From: Pseudarthrobacter sp. BIM B-2242
GTDB lineage: Bacteria; Actinomycetota; Actinomycetes; Actinomycetales; Micrococcaceae
Reading direction: 5' to 3'
Length of the DNA stretch: 64,000 nt
Assembly: GCF_014764445.1 (NCBI RefSeq)
Contig: NZ_CP061721.1
Coordinates: 2,666,001 to 2,730,000, forward strand
Under the pieces are notes generated by a model. The model was not told the origin of the DNA. It saw only the letters and a program-made list of their open reading frames with translations, and ran no database searches. Positions 52,468-62,477 of the stretch are shown piece by piece (position 1 is the stretch's first letter; every line of letters starts with the position of its first letter). The translations under genes and the position numbers were made by a program.

Positions 52468-53721
52468 ATGCCCGGCACATCGGGCCGTCGCCAAGTCCAT
52501 GCGACGGCGGCGAGCAGCCCCAAGAGAAAGCTGCAAGACACGTTGACTGCCACTACTCCTCCTGTCCCCGAGTCCACACGCCATATTGCCTTCGTCGTAA
52601 ACAATTACCTTCCCAATGTCGGAGGCGTCGAGTTCCACGTTGCCGCATTGGCGAAGCATCTCGCCGCGTTGGGAATTCGGGTCACCGTCTTCGCCCTCGA
52701 CAACAACACACCGTCAGAACCGTTTGCCAACCCCAAAGTTGTTCGTCTCAAGTGCTCACCAGCCGTTGGGGGCGTTCTTGCTTGGCCTTGGCCCGGCACT
52801 ACGAGTAAAATACGGCGCGAGTTGACTGAGAGACATGTCACGGCCATCTCCACACATACGCGGTTCTTTCCGATGTCTATGATTGGTGTTCGCCTTGCAA
52901 GACGTCTTGGCATTCCCTCCCTCCACACCGAACACGGTTCAGCTGCCGTAAGAGGGGTTTCGCCGCTCGTGGCGATGGCCAGCAATATGATCGACAAGAC
53001 AATGGGCAGGATCGTCCTCCGCGGGGCCACGGAAGTTCTTTGTATTTCCGAAGGGTCAAAAGAGTTTGTTAAGGAACTCGCAGGCGTGACAGGTCAGGTA
53101 TTCCATAATGCCATCGACACAGGCTCCTTCTATAAAAAGCCAAGCCAGGAAACTGCTGTCTCCGACAGACCGGAGCAGCGCAGGAAGCTGGTTTATGTCG
53201 GACGGATCGTGCCAGGCAAAGGATGGGACGTCGCTCTGTCAACGGCCGAGACTCTCGCCTCCGACTACCCAGACATTCAACTGCATCTCGTCGGGGATGG
53301 CTCGGACATGGCCACACTGGAAGCGAGGGCCGCAACCTCAATTCTTGGCGACAGGCTTGTCATCCACGGTCGGCAAGAGACGGATCGGATTGCTGACCTG
53401 CTCCGCGGCAGCGTATTCCTAAATCCCACAACCCTTTCTGAGGGCTTCCAGACGACTTTGCTCGAGGCTGTCGCTGCCGGGGCCGCAATCGTCAGCACTC
53501 CGATCGGCGCGGCGCGCTATCTGCTGGATTCGGGAGCGGATATCCGCCTTGCTCCGGTCGACGATTCCCATGCATGGAACGCGCACGTCAGGAAGGCGCT
53601 GAACGCGCCCGTAGTGCAGCCCGCCCGCGAACTTGTGGAGTCTTTCGATTGGAATCAGCGTGCCGTCGAGTACCTGAAGATCACAGAGAGCTGCACGCAG
53701 GCAGCCCACAGCCCTAAGTGA
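52468..53721 (+). CDS. Family 4 glycosyltransferase
   Basis: The GT-B enzyme shows NNYLPNVGGVEFHVAALAKHL at the N-terminal domain and LVYVGRIVPGKGWDVAL plus NPTTLSEGFQTTLLEAVAAG (E-X7-E motif) in the C-terminal nucleotide-sugar domain. From the ATG at 52468 it has 417 residues. No Shine-Dalgarno is present, but a TATGAT -10-like hexamer (52452-52457) lies just upstream, suggesting a nearly leaderless mRNA. The ATG at 52453, inside that hexamer, is less likely. Confidence 0.88.
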   Translation: MPGTSGRRQVHATAASSPKRKLQDTLTATTPPVPESTRHIAFVVNNYLPNVGGVEFHVAALAKHLAALGIRVTVFALDNNTPSEPFANPKVVRLKCSPAVGGVLAWPWPGTTSKIRRELTERHVTAISTHTRFFPMSMIGVRLARRLGIPSLHTEHGSAAVRGVSPLVAMASNMIDKTMGRIVLRGATEVLCISEGSKEFVKELAGVTGQVFHNAIDTGSFYKKPSQETAVSDRPEQRRKLVYVGRIVPGKGWDVALSTAETLASDYPDIQLHLVGDGSDMATLEARAATSILGDRLVIHGRQETDRIADLLRGSVFLNPTTLSEGFQTTLLEAVAAGAAIVSTPIGAARYLLDSGADIRLAPVDDSHAWNAHVRKALNAPVVQPARELVESFDWNQRAVEYLKITESCTQAAHSPK

Positions 53722-54005
53722 CCATTGACAGGCTTGGCTGACGGCCACCGCGTCGGGTCTGTCGACGTGAGACTTTGCTATGGTGGCAGAGCCTGTGTAC
53801 TCCCTCCGCGTGGTCGCTTCCTGCCGTCCGCGGTGCCGGGGTTTCGTCGTGGACTACTCCTGGACGAAGGCATACGCCGTGCAGAAAACAGAGTGGCCAC
53901 GCGCGGCTATTGCTGCCGTTCTGTCTGCATTGCGGCACGACACGACTTTAGGCCGGCCGCTGGTGACCAATTAGCCAAACGTAAACGAACGGGGACTTAC
54001 TCTCT

Positions 54006-55985
54006 ATGACCTGGTGGAACGTCCTGCCCGAAATGGCGGCGGCTCTTGCTCTCGTCTTTGCGCCGGGCTTGATCCTTGCATATTGCATTGGTGTTAGAGG
54101 GCTGGGGCTGGTTGGGCTTGCGCCCCTGCTGACGGTTGCCATCTTTGGAGTAGCTGGCATCGCCGCAGGATTCACGGGAATCCCCTGGAACCTTCTGCCG
54201 GTTACCTTGACCACCCTCGGAGCGTCCGTCGTGGCCTGGACCCTGTCCAGGTTTCTCTGGAAAACCTCTGCTGCTCCGGTAGAGAAGGTCTCGTTCCACG
54301 TCGTGGCTGGGGCAGCACTTGGCACGGCGTTCGGCGCATTTTTCGTCGGTCGCCGAATGCTCCAGGTCATAGGTAGCCCGGAAAACTTTGCGCAACGATT
54401 CGACAATGTCTTCCACCTCAACGCTATCCAGTACATCAACCAGACGGGCAATGCGTCTTCGCTTACCCTCGGAAACATGGTGGGTGCCGAGGGTGGTAGC
54501 GCCCTGTACCCATCGGCATGGCACAGTATCGCGGCCCTGATTGCACAGGTCTCCGGGTCAAGCGTCGTCATCTCTGAAAACGTTCTTAACATTGTCATCG
54601 CCGCAATCATCTGGCCCACTGCGTTGATGTTCCTCGTGCGGACGATTGTTGGCTGGCGACCAATCGCGCTCGCTTTGGCCGGGGCGTTTAGCGCGGGTTA
54701 TGCGGCGTTTCCAATTTCCATCATGGATTTTGGCCCCCTCTACCCCAATATCCTTGCGTATGCCATCCTGCCTGCCGCCACTGCGGTCCTGGTTCAACTC
54801 TGCAATTTGGGGGCCACCCATGGCACCAACAGATCAACCCTGTGGATGATTCTCGTCGTGGCCATTCCTGGTCTAGCTTTATCTCAGACCAATGGACTGC
54901 TCGCACTGGTAGCGTTTGCTCTTCCAATGGGACTGGCGGCTGCGTGGACGCAATGGCTAAGAGTCCGGAGTGCTGGCGCCCACGGCTTAGCGTTCTACAA
55001 GCTTGCGGCTGGAACCGGGGTTGGCCTCCTGGCCTTCGTCGTATTCTGGAAACTCCTGCGACCCCTAGCTGAGTACGACGGGTGGGCCCCCTTCACGACT
55101 CAGGCAGGCGCCGTTGGCGAGGCTGTCGTTAACGGTGCAATAGGCCGGCCCCCTGCCTGGGTCGTATCGATCCTCGCGCTAATCGGAATCCACCGAGTAC
55201 TGCGCAACTACGCTAAGCCATGGATCTTTTTCTGCTGGCTTGTGCCAGTGGTCCTTTACGTCACCACGGCATCAACGCCTAAAGGCTTCTGGCGGAGCCT
55301 TCTCACGGGCGGCTGGTATCAGGACAGCTACCGACTGGCGGCGCTTCTTCCCATATTCTCAGTAGTCCTAGCGGTTATTGGCAGCCTGTTCCTCTGGGAT
55401 GCAATAAGGCCTCGTCTGAAGCCCGGAGCAAACCGCCTAGCGGAATCAATACGCGCCAAGTACCCGACGGCCGTTCTAGGCGCGTGCGCGGGGCTCTTTG
55501 TCTTGGCATTGGCCGCTGCTTCACAATATGGAACCATGGGGCTAATTACCAAGGAAGCCAGCGCCGCCTACATCATGGATTCAACAGCACCGATCGTCGA
55601 TTCCGACGAGCTCGCAGTAATCAATCGCCTATCACGGACAGTACCGGCGGGTGACGTCATCGCGGTCAATCCCTGGAACGGAGGGGCACTAGCATATGCA
55701 CTGTCCGGAAAGAACGTCACAAATTACCACATGTTTACTGCCGATGATCCCGATCGAAAGAAGATCGAGAAAGAGATTGGCCTGGCTCATCCAGACTCCG
55801 ATGTTTGTGAAATTGTAAAAGAGCGCCGCGTCAAATACATTTTGGACTTCGGAAAGAAGTACTTGGCCAATTCTGCGGCCGCAAATGACTATCCCGGCCT
55901 CGTAGACGTGAAAGATTCGGCGTCCGTTGAACTCGTCGACGTCCAAGGCGATGCACGATTGCTACGCGTCGTTTCTTGCGGCTAG
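54006..55985 (+). CDS. Large polytopic membrane protein, DUF6541-like
   Basis: The 659-residue protein has about 12 to 13 hydrophobic segments up to residue 520 and a C-terminal soluble domain (about 530-659) with TVPAGDVIAVNPWNGGALAY. The topology and this tail resemble membrane glycosyltransferase-like proteins of actinobacteria grouped as DUF6541. It likely takes part in wall polysaccharide assembly. The 284 bases before it contain no convincing gene. Confidence 0.72.
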   Translation: MTWWNVLPEMAAALALVFAPGLILAYCIGVRGLGLVGLAPLLTVAIFGVAGIAAGFTGIPWNLLPVTLTTLGASVVAWTLSRFLWKTSAAPVEKVSFHVVAGAALGTAFGAFFVGRRMLQVIGSPENFAQRFDNVFHLNAIQYINQTGNASSLTLGNMVGAEGGSALYPSAWHSIAALIAQVSGSSVVISENVLNIVIAAIIWPTALMFLVRTIVGWRPIALALAGAFSAGYAAFPISIMDFGPLYPNILAYAILPAATAVLVQLCNLGATHGTNRSTLWMILVVAIPGLALSQTNGLLALVAFALPMGLAAAWTQWLRVRSAGAHGLAFYKLAAGTGVGLLAFVVFWKLLRPLAEYDGWAPFTTQAGAVGEAVVNGAIGRPPAWVVSILALIGIHRVLRNYAKPWIFFCWLVPVVLYVTTASTPKGFWRSLLTGGWYQDSYRLAALLPIFSVVLAVIGSLFLWDAIRPRLKPGANRLAESIRAKYPTAVLGACAGLFVLALAAASQYGTMGLITKEASAAYIMDSTAPIVDSDELAVINRLSRTVPAGDVIAVNPWNGGALAYALSGKNVTNYHMFTADDPDRKKIEKEIGLAHPDSDVCEIVKERRVKYILDFGKKYLANSAAANDYPGLVDVKDSASVELVDVQGDARLLRVVSCG

Positions 55986-56209
55986 CAAGGACGGCTTTCC
56001 ACATCACGCTGAGGACGCGGTTCGACGCGCAGAATCCAACGTGCCGCAGCATCCCCAGTAGGATCGTCAGCACTGAGAAGGACAGCGCCGAGACCGCGAC
56101 GCATGGTTCGTTTGGACGGCATCGGACAGAATTTACGGACTGACCGCTTCTGAGCAGCAGCAGGTTCAGAGGCGCGAAGCTCAGGGGACAGCCCACTAAT
56201 AAGGCCCAT
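55982..56209 (-). CDS. Possible small hypothetical protein (75 residues)
   Basis: The frame encodes a basic protein beginning MGLISGLSPELRASEPAAAQ and containing SKRTMRRGLGAVLLSADDPT. The ATG at 56209 has GGAG 4 bases before it. Its stop overlaps the stop of the large membrane protein gene by 3 bases. There is no recognisable family, and it lies next to a transposon, so it could be a fragment or chance frame. Confidence 0.3.
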   Translation of the reverse strand: MGLISGLSPELRASEPAAAQKRSVRKFCPMPSKRTMRRGLGAVLLSADDPTGDAAARWILRVEPRPQRDVESRPC

Positions 56210-56373
56210 TTAGCTCCAGTAGGAATGAACCCCGTGCAACTCGACACCGAGGATGCTCTATGAGTGATCATGGCCATTGACCGCCGTCGGCGGGCCTAGA
56301 GCCGGGATGGCACCAAGCCCCAAGCAAGACGGTCTTTTGCTGGCTCTTCCACTTTTAGCGTGGCGGCAGGTGT

Positions 56374-57307
56374 TCAGCCGGCTTGTTGGGCTGCTGTATA
56401 CAACACTAGCCGGAGCCTGTAATGGTCATGGTTCCGGTATCCGCGTGCCGCGCGCTTCAGATTCTTCGCACTGAGGTTCGCCGCCTCGCTGCGGGCGTTT
56501 GTGACCCGTGTCCGGCAGAACGTGAGCAGTTCCCTGCGCCACATCTTCAGTGTCAGAAACAGGGATTTTACCTCCACCATCCTGGTTGCTTTCACCGCGA
56601 GTTCGAGTTCGTCCCAGGCGCGGTGGAACGCATCGACGTGATGGTCCTCAGCAGTTGGCGGACGTGTTCTTTGATCCCCGAGACGACGCCGAGTTCGATG
56701 TCGGAGGCGATGATTTCCTGCATCCGTCCGCGCTGGGCGCCGGACACGTTTTCCTGGTTGCACGTCTGCAGCTTCCGGTACTTCCAGACCGGATCCGTGG
56801 CCCTGCCGCGCCGGCCATGCAGATCGTGGGCACGGCGCCGCCGGACCTCGGTGACCTTCTGGTTCGCCCGCGCCACCACATGCCAGTGATCGACGGTGGT
56901 CGCTGCCTTGGGCAGGGCCTTGCGGACGGCCCGGCGGAACTCGGCGGACATATCCATCGCCACCAGTTCCACCCTGTTCCGCCACCAGCGCGGCCGGGCC
57001 TCGATCCAGTCCCGCACCGCACGGCCGCAGCGGCCATCCACAACATCCAAGATGTCCCCGGTATCCAGGTCGGTGAACACGATCGACCAGGGCTCCACTC
57101 GCGTGATCTTGCCGGCGTCATCCGTCAGATATCTGACCTGCCGGAAGCGGTGTTCATCCACGCCCAGCCGGCGGACGAGTCTTCGGTCCACGCCCCCGTC
57201 CAGGACGGCCCTGTCAGCGGTGACTCGCATGACTGTAGTCCATGACACGCCGGCAGCTGTAGCGACCCGGGAGACGGCTGCAGCTTGGTGGACAGCCCGG
57301 TGACAAT
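56374..57307 (-). pseudogene. ISL3 transposase, C-terminal fragment
   Basis: Contains the ISL3 DDE core: RLGVDEHRFRQVRYLTDD, then LVAMDMSAEFRRAVRKALP, VDHWHVVARAN and the C-terminal VTNARSEAANLSAKNLKRAARGYRN. The last part is in a different frame from the core, with the switch near 56640-56660. Another frame change is needed near 57280-57305, at the join to the N-terminal part. It is therefore inactive. Confidence 0.85.
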
Positions 57308-57389
57308 GCCAGTGTTAACGCCAGCCGAAGATAGGGCCAGGAACGCCAACTGAAAATAGGGCCATCGACCATTATGGAAGGTGATCAAT

Positions 57390-58625
57390 TTGGATGATTG
57401 GGCGGAGATAGGCCACCTGTTTTCGACGGGTAAGCACTCGAAGCGGGAGATCGGCAGGATCGTGGGGGTTTCCCGCGGAACGGTGGATCGGGCGCTGGAG
57501 TCGGACCGGGCGCCGAAGTATCAGCGGGCATCCGGAGTCTCGACTTTCGACGCGTTTGCCCCCAGGGTGCGGGAGCTGTTGGTGAAGACGCCGACGAGGC
57601 CGGCTGCGACGCTGGCGGAGCGGGTGGGCTGGTCCGGTTCCCCGTCGTTGTTCCAGGCCAAGGTGGCCGCGATCCGGCCTGAGTACGCCGTGCCGGACCC
57701 GGCTGATCGTTTGGTCCATGAACCGGGCTTCCAGGTCCAATGTGATCTGTGGTTCCCGCACGAGCCGCTGCCCGTCGGCGAGGGCCAGTCGGACACGCCG
57801 CCGATGCTGGTGATGATGTCAGCGTACTCCGGTTTCATCCAGGCGCGGATGTTGCCGTCGCGGACGACGCCGGACCTTCTGGGCGGGATGTGGACTCTGC
57901 TGCGGGACGCGCAGGCCGTCCCGTCGCGGCTGTTGTGGGACAACGAGTCCGGCATCGGCAGGCGCAAACCGACAGAGCCGGTGGCCGCGTTCGCCGGCTC
58001 CCTGGGATTGGAGATCAAGCTACTTCCGCCGCGGGATCCGGAGTCCAAGGGCATGGTCGAGCGGATGAACAGGTTCTTCCGACAGCGCTTCATGCCGGGC
58101 CGGGATTTCCGCTCACCCGCGGATTTCAACGACCAGTTGGAGGACTGGCTGCCCAAGGCCAATCACCGGTACTCCCGGTCCCGTCACGGACGCCCGGACG
58201 AGCTGATCGTCCTGGACCGAGAGAGGATGCGGGAACTGCCGCGGGTGTCCCCGGAGGCGTTGTTCCTCAACGCGGTGCGCCTGCCCCGGGATTACTACGT
58301 GCGGGTGTTTTCCAACGACTATTCGGTGGACCCCTCGTTCATCGGCCGGATCGTTGATGTCGTCGCTGACCTGGACACCATCTGGGTCACCCATGACGGG
58401 GTCATCATCGCCACCCACGTCCGAGCATGGGCCCGGCACCTGGTGGTGACCGATCCCGCCCATGTGGCCCGTGCGGCAGTGATGCGCCGGGACTTCCGGA
58501 CCCAGCGAGTGCACCGCCCCGAACCCGAGGAAGCAGTGGAAGTGAGGGATTTGGCCGCCTACGACGAGATCTTCGGCATCGACCTGAGCAATCAGCCGGA
58601 CCTGGTTCTGGAGGTGGCGTCATGA
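57390..58625 (+). CDS. istA: IS21-family transposase IstA
   Basis: The protein has an N-terminal helix-turn-helix (KHSKREIGRIVGVSRGTVDRAL) and an rve-type catalytic core with D in QCDLWFP, D in LLWDNESGIG and E in DPESKGMVERMNRFF, so the DDE triad is intact. It cuts and joins the element ends. AAGGTGAT lies 4 bases before TTG 57390, which I take as the start; a GTG at 57381 would add three residues. The stop overlaps the istB start (ATGA). 411 residues. Confidence 0.92.
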   Translation: MDDWAEIGHLFSTGKHSKREIGRIVGVSRGTVDRALESDRAPKYQRASGVSTFDAFAPRVRELLVKTPTRPAATLAERVGWSGSPSLFQAKVAAIRPEYAVPDPADRLVHEPGFQVQCDLWFPHEPLPVGEGQSDTPPMLVMMSAYSGFIQARMLPSRTTPDLLGGMWTLLRDAQAVPSRLLWDNESGIGRRKPTEPVAAFAGSLGLEIKLLPPRDPESKGMVERMNRFFRQRFMPGRDFRSPADFNDQLEDWLPKANHRYSRSRHGRPDELIVLDRERMRELPRVSPEALFLNAVRLPRDYYVRVFSNDYSVDPSFIGRIVDVVADLDTIWVTHDGVIIATHVRAWARHLVVTDPAHVARAAVMRRDFRTQRVHRPEPEEAVEVRDLAAYDEIFGIDLSNQPDLVLEVAS

Positions 58626-59380
58626 CCGGGACAGCATCACAAATCGAGTACTACGCCCGGGCCCTGCGCGCACCGCGGATCAGCGACGGGTTCCGGCGCC
58701 TCGGGTACCAGGCCAGGGACGCCGGCTGGTCCCATGAAGAGTACCTGGCCGCGGTCCTCTCCCGGGAAGTCGCCGAACGCGAAGCCTCCGGAGCGGCGAC
58801 ACGGATCAAGGCAGCGGGGTTCCCGGCCCACAAGGACCTGGAGGATTTCAACTTTGATCACCAGCCCTCCGCGGACCGAAACCTCATCGCGCATCTGGGC
58901 ACCGGGGTGTTCCTCTCCGAGGCCAAAAACGTGGTCCTGCTCGGACCTTCAGGCACCGGCAAAACCCACCTCGCGGTCGGCATCGGTATCAAGGCCGCCA
59001 AGGCCGGGCACCGGGTTCTCTTCGACTCGGCCACCGGTTGGGTCGCCCGGCTCCAGGAGGCCCACTCCCGCGGGAAACTCACCCAGGAACTGGTCAAACT
59101 CCGCCGCTATGGATTACTCATAGTCGATGAAGTCGGCTATATCCCGTTCGATCAGGACGCCGCGAACCTGTTCTTCCAGCTCGTCTCCAGCCGCTACGAA
59201 CACGCCTCCATGATCCTGACGTACAACCTCCCATTCGCCCGCTGGGGCGACGTCTTCGGAGACCTGACCATTGCCTCAGCCATGATCGACCGTATCGTCC
59301 ACCACGCCGACGTCATCAGCCTCAAAGGCAACAGCTACCGGCTCAAGAAGCACCAACCCGACGCCAGTACGGCACAATAG
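58622..59380 (+). CDS. istB: IS21-family helper ATPase IstB
   Basis: The 252-residue AAA+ protein has Walker A GPSGTGKTH and Walker B LLIVDEVGYIPFD, and the N-terminal helical domain of IstB/DnaC-like proteins. It selects target DNA and activates IstA. The ATG overlaps the istA stop by 4 bases (ATGA). The element's right end is 65 bases downstream. Confidence 0.93.
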   Translation: MTGTASQIEYYARALRAPRISDGFRRLGYQARDAGWSHEEYLAAVLSREVAEREASGAATRIKAAGFPAHKDLEDFNFDHQPSADRNLIAHLGTGVFLSEAKNVVLLGPSGTGKTHLAVGIGIKAAKAGHRVLFDSATGWVARLQEAHSRGKLTQELVKLRRYGLLIVDEVGYIPFDQDAANLFFQLVSSRYEHASMILTYNLPFARWGDVFGDLTIASAMIDRIVHHADVISLKGNSYRLKKHQPDASTAQ

Positions 59381-59445
59381 AACAACAACCCCGTGGCCCC
59401 GTTTTCAATTGGCACTAATGGCCCTATTTTCGGTTGGCGTTAACA

Positions 59446-59750
59446 GCCAGCCATCAGCCTGCTGGTCAGCCGGGGCCGCCACGGAATTTCATCGGTGGTC
59501 TGTGACCGCCGCAGACACTCCGATTCCAGGCGCGCCACCCGCCGCTTCCGGGCATGGACCTCCTCCGGCGCCCCGGCCGCACTGGACGTCCCGGAGGTGA
59601 TGGACTGGGCGGCCTAGACCCTGCAAGACAGGGCGCCGCAGGCCGGGCAGGCGCCTACCCGTTCGACGGGCTCGACCAGCATATTGCGGATGTCGCCGGA
59701 ACGCTCGGCAGAGAGCACAACATGGCCCTCCAAATTAATCAGAATCGACG
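59446..59750 (-). pseudogene. ISL3 transposase, N-terminal fragment
   Basis: Contains the zinc-binding start of ISL3 transposases: EGHVVLSAERSGDIRN, ERVGACPACGALSCRV and RVARLESECLRRSQTTDEIP, then RLTSRLMAG at the IS21 insertion point. An in-frame stop follows CRV and another precedes the first residues. It joins the C-terminal fragment across the IS21 element. Confidence 0.8.
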
Positions 59751-60047
59751 CGGCATCTCACGTCTGCGTGACCTCCAACGAGGCAACAACGCCTATGCTC
59801 GCAGGGCTAAGAGCCCCTTCGTTTGAAGACACCACGCTAAGAGTTGATGAGCCCTTTGGCTGGATTCGGCTTTGACTACTCGGACCAGGCGAGCGAGCCC
59901 GGCCAAGAGCACGCTTGGCAGCCATGCGACAAGATGCGGGCAGGATCTCCAAAAAGCCAGCGGGCAAAGCCCATTGGCGGCACCCGACAGGCGTTGGCTC
60001 TTAGTGAAGCACGCGGACAACGTGCGACGGGACTTTCGTAGACTCTT

Positions 60048-62183
60048 CTACAGCTGGGCCTCGATCATAGGGCGGAGCAGCCGGCTGAATTCCTTGTTTA
60101 GATGATTGGCATCGTAGTAAACCACCACGCCACCGATGGCACCGTAACAGCTATTTGAGTCACAGAAGTAGTCCGTCAAATCAACTAAAGTCAACGACTC
60201 ACTCTCATATGTCCTGGCCGCAGATACCATTGGGTCTTCCGGAGCAGCGATCCGGCGGGCCACTGCACACTCCGCTGGATTATCCACATGGAGCTGTACG
60301 CAGTCGGCAGACCTAACATCAACGTTTAGGGGCGGGTCCGCCAGAACCACCACCCTGCTGCCACCAACTGTCCAAGTGTCCCAAACGGCTCGGAAGCCCT
60401 CAGCGTATTGCTCGGTCGGGGACCTTCCCGAGCCATCGTCGACCAACTCGTTGCGAGCGAAAGACGAGGTGAAGACGTATTCAGGCTGGTCTGCGGCGAC
60501 AGTGGCGACCATGGCACGGCTCCAGGACCTGCACTCGTTAATGCTGGTCTCGTCCCCAGCTGATCCGTAACCCATGTAAGAAACAGCTGCTGGCGGGCAG
60601 CCGCCAAGGTAGCTGATCTTCAGAATCCACTTGTTGCTCTTTGCAAGATCCAGCATTGGAGCCTGCCATTGTTGGGCATGGGAGTCGCCCACCAGCCATA
60701 CAGTCGTCGGATTTTCAGCGCCCTTAGAAAAGTCGCAAAATTTTGTTGTCTTCTTGTCACCGACGAGGAGAATGTCTTGATGATCTCCACATTCAGGTGG
60801 TGTCGAATAGTAGTTATTGGCATCGCTCATGGTTGAAACAAGAGGCTTACCGAATTTATCGTCACAGTCCTCAGGCCGATCCATCGCTCGAGGACCGTAA
60901 CAAGGCGATGACCTTTGTTCAAAAGTGATTCGTTCAGCTTCGGCAGCACGGGCTTGCTGGGCCTGCCCAACGCCTGCCCCTGCTGCGGCGATGACAGCCA
61001 TACTCACTAGCATCCAAGCGATCGTCTTAAGGGCGGGTCTGGACTTCGGCTTAAACTGTATGCCTTTGTCTTCGACCCATAGCTTCGTCCCCCAAGCTAA
61101 CAACACAGAAACGATAAGCAACAAAACCTTGCTAGGAGTCTGCAGTTCAGCACCAAGCGCAAAAGGACCTAACACTATTAGCGGCCAGTGCCACAGATAT
61201 AGCGAATACGAGATATTGCCAACAAATTGCACCGCCGGCAACGACGTGGCCCTGCTGAGCCACTGAGGTTCTCGTCTCATTCCGCCAGCGATAACCATCG
61301 CCGTACCAACGACGGGCACGAGGGCAGCAGTGCCCGGAAACGGAGTCTGAGGGTTGAAGGCAATTCCGCTGCCTGCTATAGCGATTAACCCAACGATAGA
61401 AGCAACGTTAGCGGTCAAACCGTTTAGTCGTATACGTGGAGCAATCAACGCCAACCCGGCACCGATGCCGAATTCCCAAAGCCGCACGGGTGTGTAGAAG
61501 TAAGCTTCGTGCCGACCGGCATTTGCGAGGTAAGAAGACAGAACCAGTGATCCGACGGTCATCGCCGCAATACCGTAAACCATTGCAGTACGCCGGTTGA
61601 TTCCAATCCGCCCGGCCAACGCTGCAAACGCAACCAGAACGAGGGGCCAAGCGAGATAGAACTGTTCCTCCACGGATAATGACCAAAAGTGCTGGGCTAC
61701 GGTGGCCGAATTTGTTGAGGCAGAATAGTCGACGGCGTTAGCGGCAAGCAGCCAGTTCTCTACGTAGAAGGCACTGGCAACGGTCTGCAGTGCGGTGTCG
61801 CCCCATCTTGAAAAGGGAAGAACGAACACCGCTGCGACCAAGGAGATAATCAGAACTAAGAGAGCAGCAGGAAGGAGCCGACGAATGCGTTTCGAGTAGA
61901 AAGCTGCAAAGTTGAGCTGTCCGGTTGAGAAAATCTCCTTGGACAGATGAGTCGTGATAAGAAACCCCGATATGACAAAGAAGACATCCACACCAACATA
62001 GCCGCCTGTTAGGCGGCCAGGCCAAAGGTGCCCGAGCACAACCAGCACGACCGCCAGGGCGCGAAGCGCCTGTATGTCCGCTCTAAAGCCATTCCGATTC
62101 TTATGCGGCGCCGATGTTCGGACCTCGGTCGGACGGATTTTCACCGAACCATCCTCGTGAAGAACTGCTCGACTGATTGACAC
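60048..62183 (-). CDS. Acyltransferase family 3 protein with SGNH domain (OafA-like)
   Basis: The 711-residue protein has an N-terminal acyltransferase-3 membrane domain (about 30-400; RADIQALRALAVVLVVLGHL, GYVGVDVFFVISGF, FWSLSVEEQFYL) and an extracellular SGNH domain (about 450-711) with VWLVGDSHAQQW (Ser) and DANHLNKEF (Asp-His). The two parts together transfer acetyl or other acyl groups to surface polysaccharide or peptidoglycan. I chose the GTG at 62183, about 10 bases after GAGGAG; the frame is open to an ATG at 62297. Confidence 0.9.
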   Translation of the reverse strand: MSISRAVLHEDGSVKIRPTEVRTSAPHKNRNGFRADIQALRALAVVLVVLGHLWPGRLTGGYVGVDVFFVISGFLITTHLSKEIFSTGQLNFAAFYSKRIRRLLPAALLVLIISLVAAVFVLPFSRWGDTALQTVASAFYVENWLLAANAVDYSASTNSATVAQHFWSLSVEEQFYLAWPLVLVAFAALAGRIGINRRTAMVYGIAAMTVGSLVLSSYLANAGRHEAYFYTPVRLWEFGIGAGLALIAPRIRLNGLTANVASIVGLIAIAGSGIAFNPQTPFPGTAALVPVVGTAMVIAGGMRREPQWLSRATSLPAVQFVGNISYSLYLWHWPLIVLGPFALGAELQTPSKVLLLIVSVLLAWGTKLWVEDKGIQFKPKSRPALKTIAWMLVSMAVIAAAGAGVGQAQQARAAEAERITFEQRSSPCYGPRAMDRPEDCDDKFGKPLVSTMSDANNYYSTPPECGDHQDILLVGDKKTTKFCDFSKGAENPTTVWLVGDSHAQQWQAPMLDLAKSNKWILKISYLGGCPPAAVSYMGYGSAGDETSINECRSWSRAMVATVAADQPEYVFTSSFARNELVDDGSGRSPTEQYAEGFRAVWDTWTVGGSRVVVLADPPLNVDVRSADCVQLHVDNPAECAVARRIAAPEDPMVSAARTYESESLTLVDLTDYFCDSNSCYGAIGGVVVYYDANHLNKEFSRLLRPMIEAQL

Positions 62184-62477
62184 GCTTACTCTTGCTCCTC
62201 GGGGTTCTGCACTCACTGGTTCGGGCCCGCGACAGACTATGCCACCAGTCACCGCGCTCCAAGCCAAATCCTGTTTAATGGCTGGAAGTACCATCATGTA
62301 CGGGCCATATATCCCAAAGGCCCGACGGCCAATGATACCGGGAACCTAGGTACTAGGCATTTCCAGCTCCAAACGCTCGGCCCTCAGTTGGCGCCAATGA
62401 TTCTGCTGTGGCGTCTTCAACCCCCGACGCCGGGTCCGGAATCAGGTAGTGAAACTAGAAGGTGTTAACCTTGGCCG

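Larger units (their letters stand above)
57313..59445 (+). mobile_element. Intact IS21-family element inserted in the ISL3 element
   Basis: The 2133-bp element begins TGTTAACGCCAGCCGAAGAT and ends with the complement of TGTTAACGCCAACCGAAAAT; the ends are TG...CA. A second GCCAAC-TGAAAATAGGGCC-type copy lies just inside the left end, as in IS21 elements with multiple terminal repeats. GCCAG occurs immediately outside both ends (57308-57312 and 59446-59450) as a 5-bp target duplication. It carries istA and istB. Confidence 0.9.
56342..59853 (-). mobile_element. Decayed ISL3-family insertion sequence, split by an IS21-type element
   Basis: The ends are GGCTCTTCCACTTTTAGCG (from 56342) and, on the other strand from 59853, GGCTCATCAACTCTTAGCG; 20 of the first 24 positions match. 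Flanking 8-mers CTTTTGCT (56334-56341) and CTTTGGCT (59854-59861) look like a one-mismatch target duplication, the 8-bp length of ISL3 elements. Without the inserted 2138 bases the element is about 1.37 kb, normal for the family. Its transposase is broken. Confidence 0.85.

Noticed and set aside
53780-53974. A 64-codon frame before the DUF6541-like gene
   Set aside because: No ribosome-binding site, no recognisable pattern, and overlapping alternatives exist; the interval looks like a leader region.
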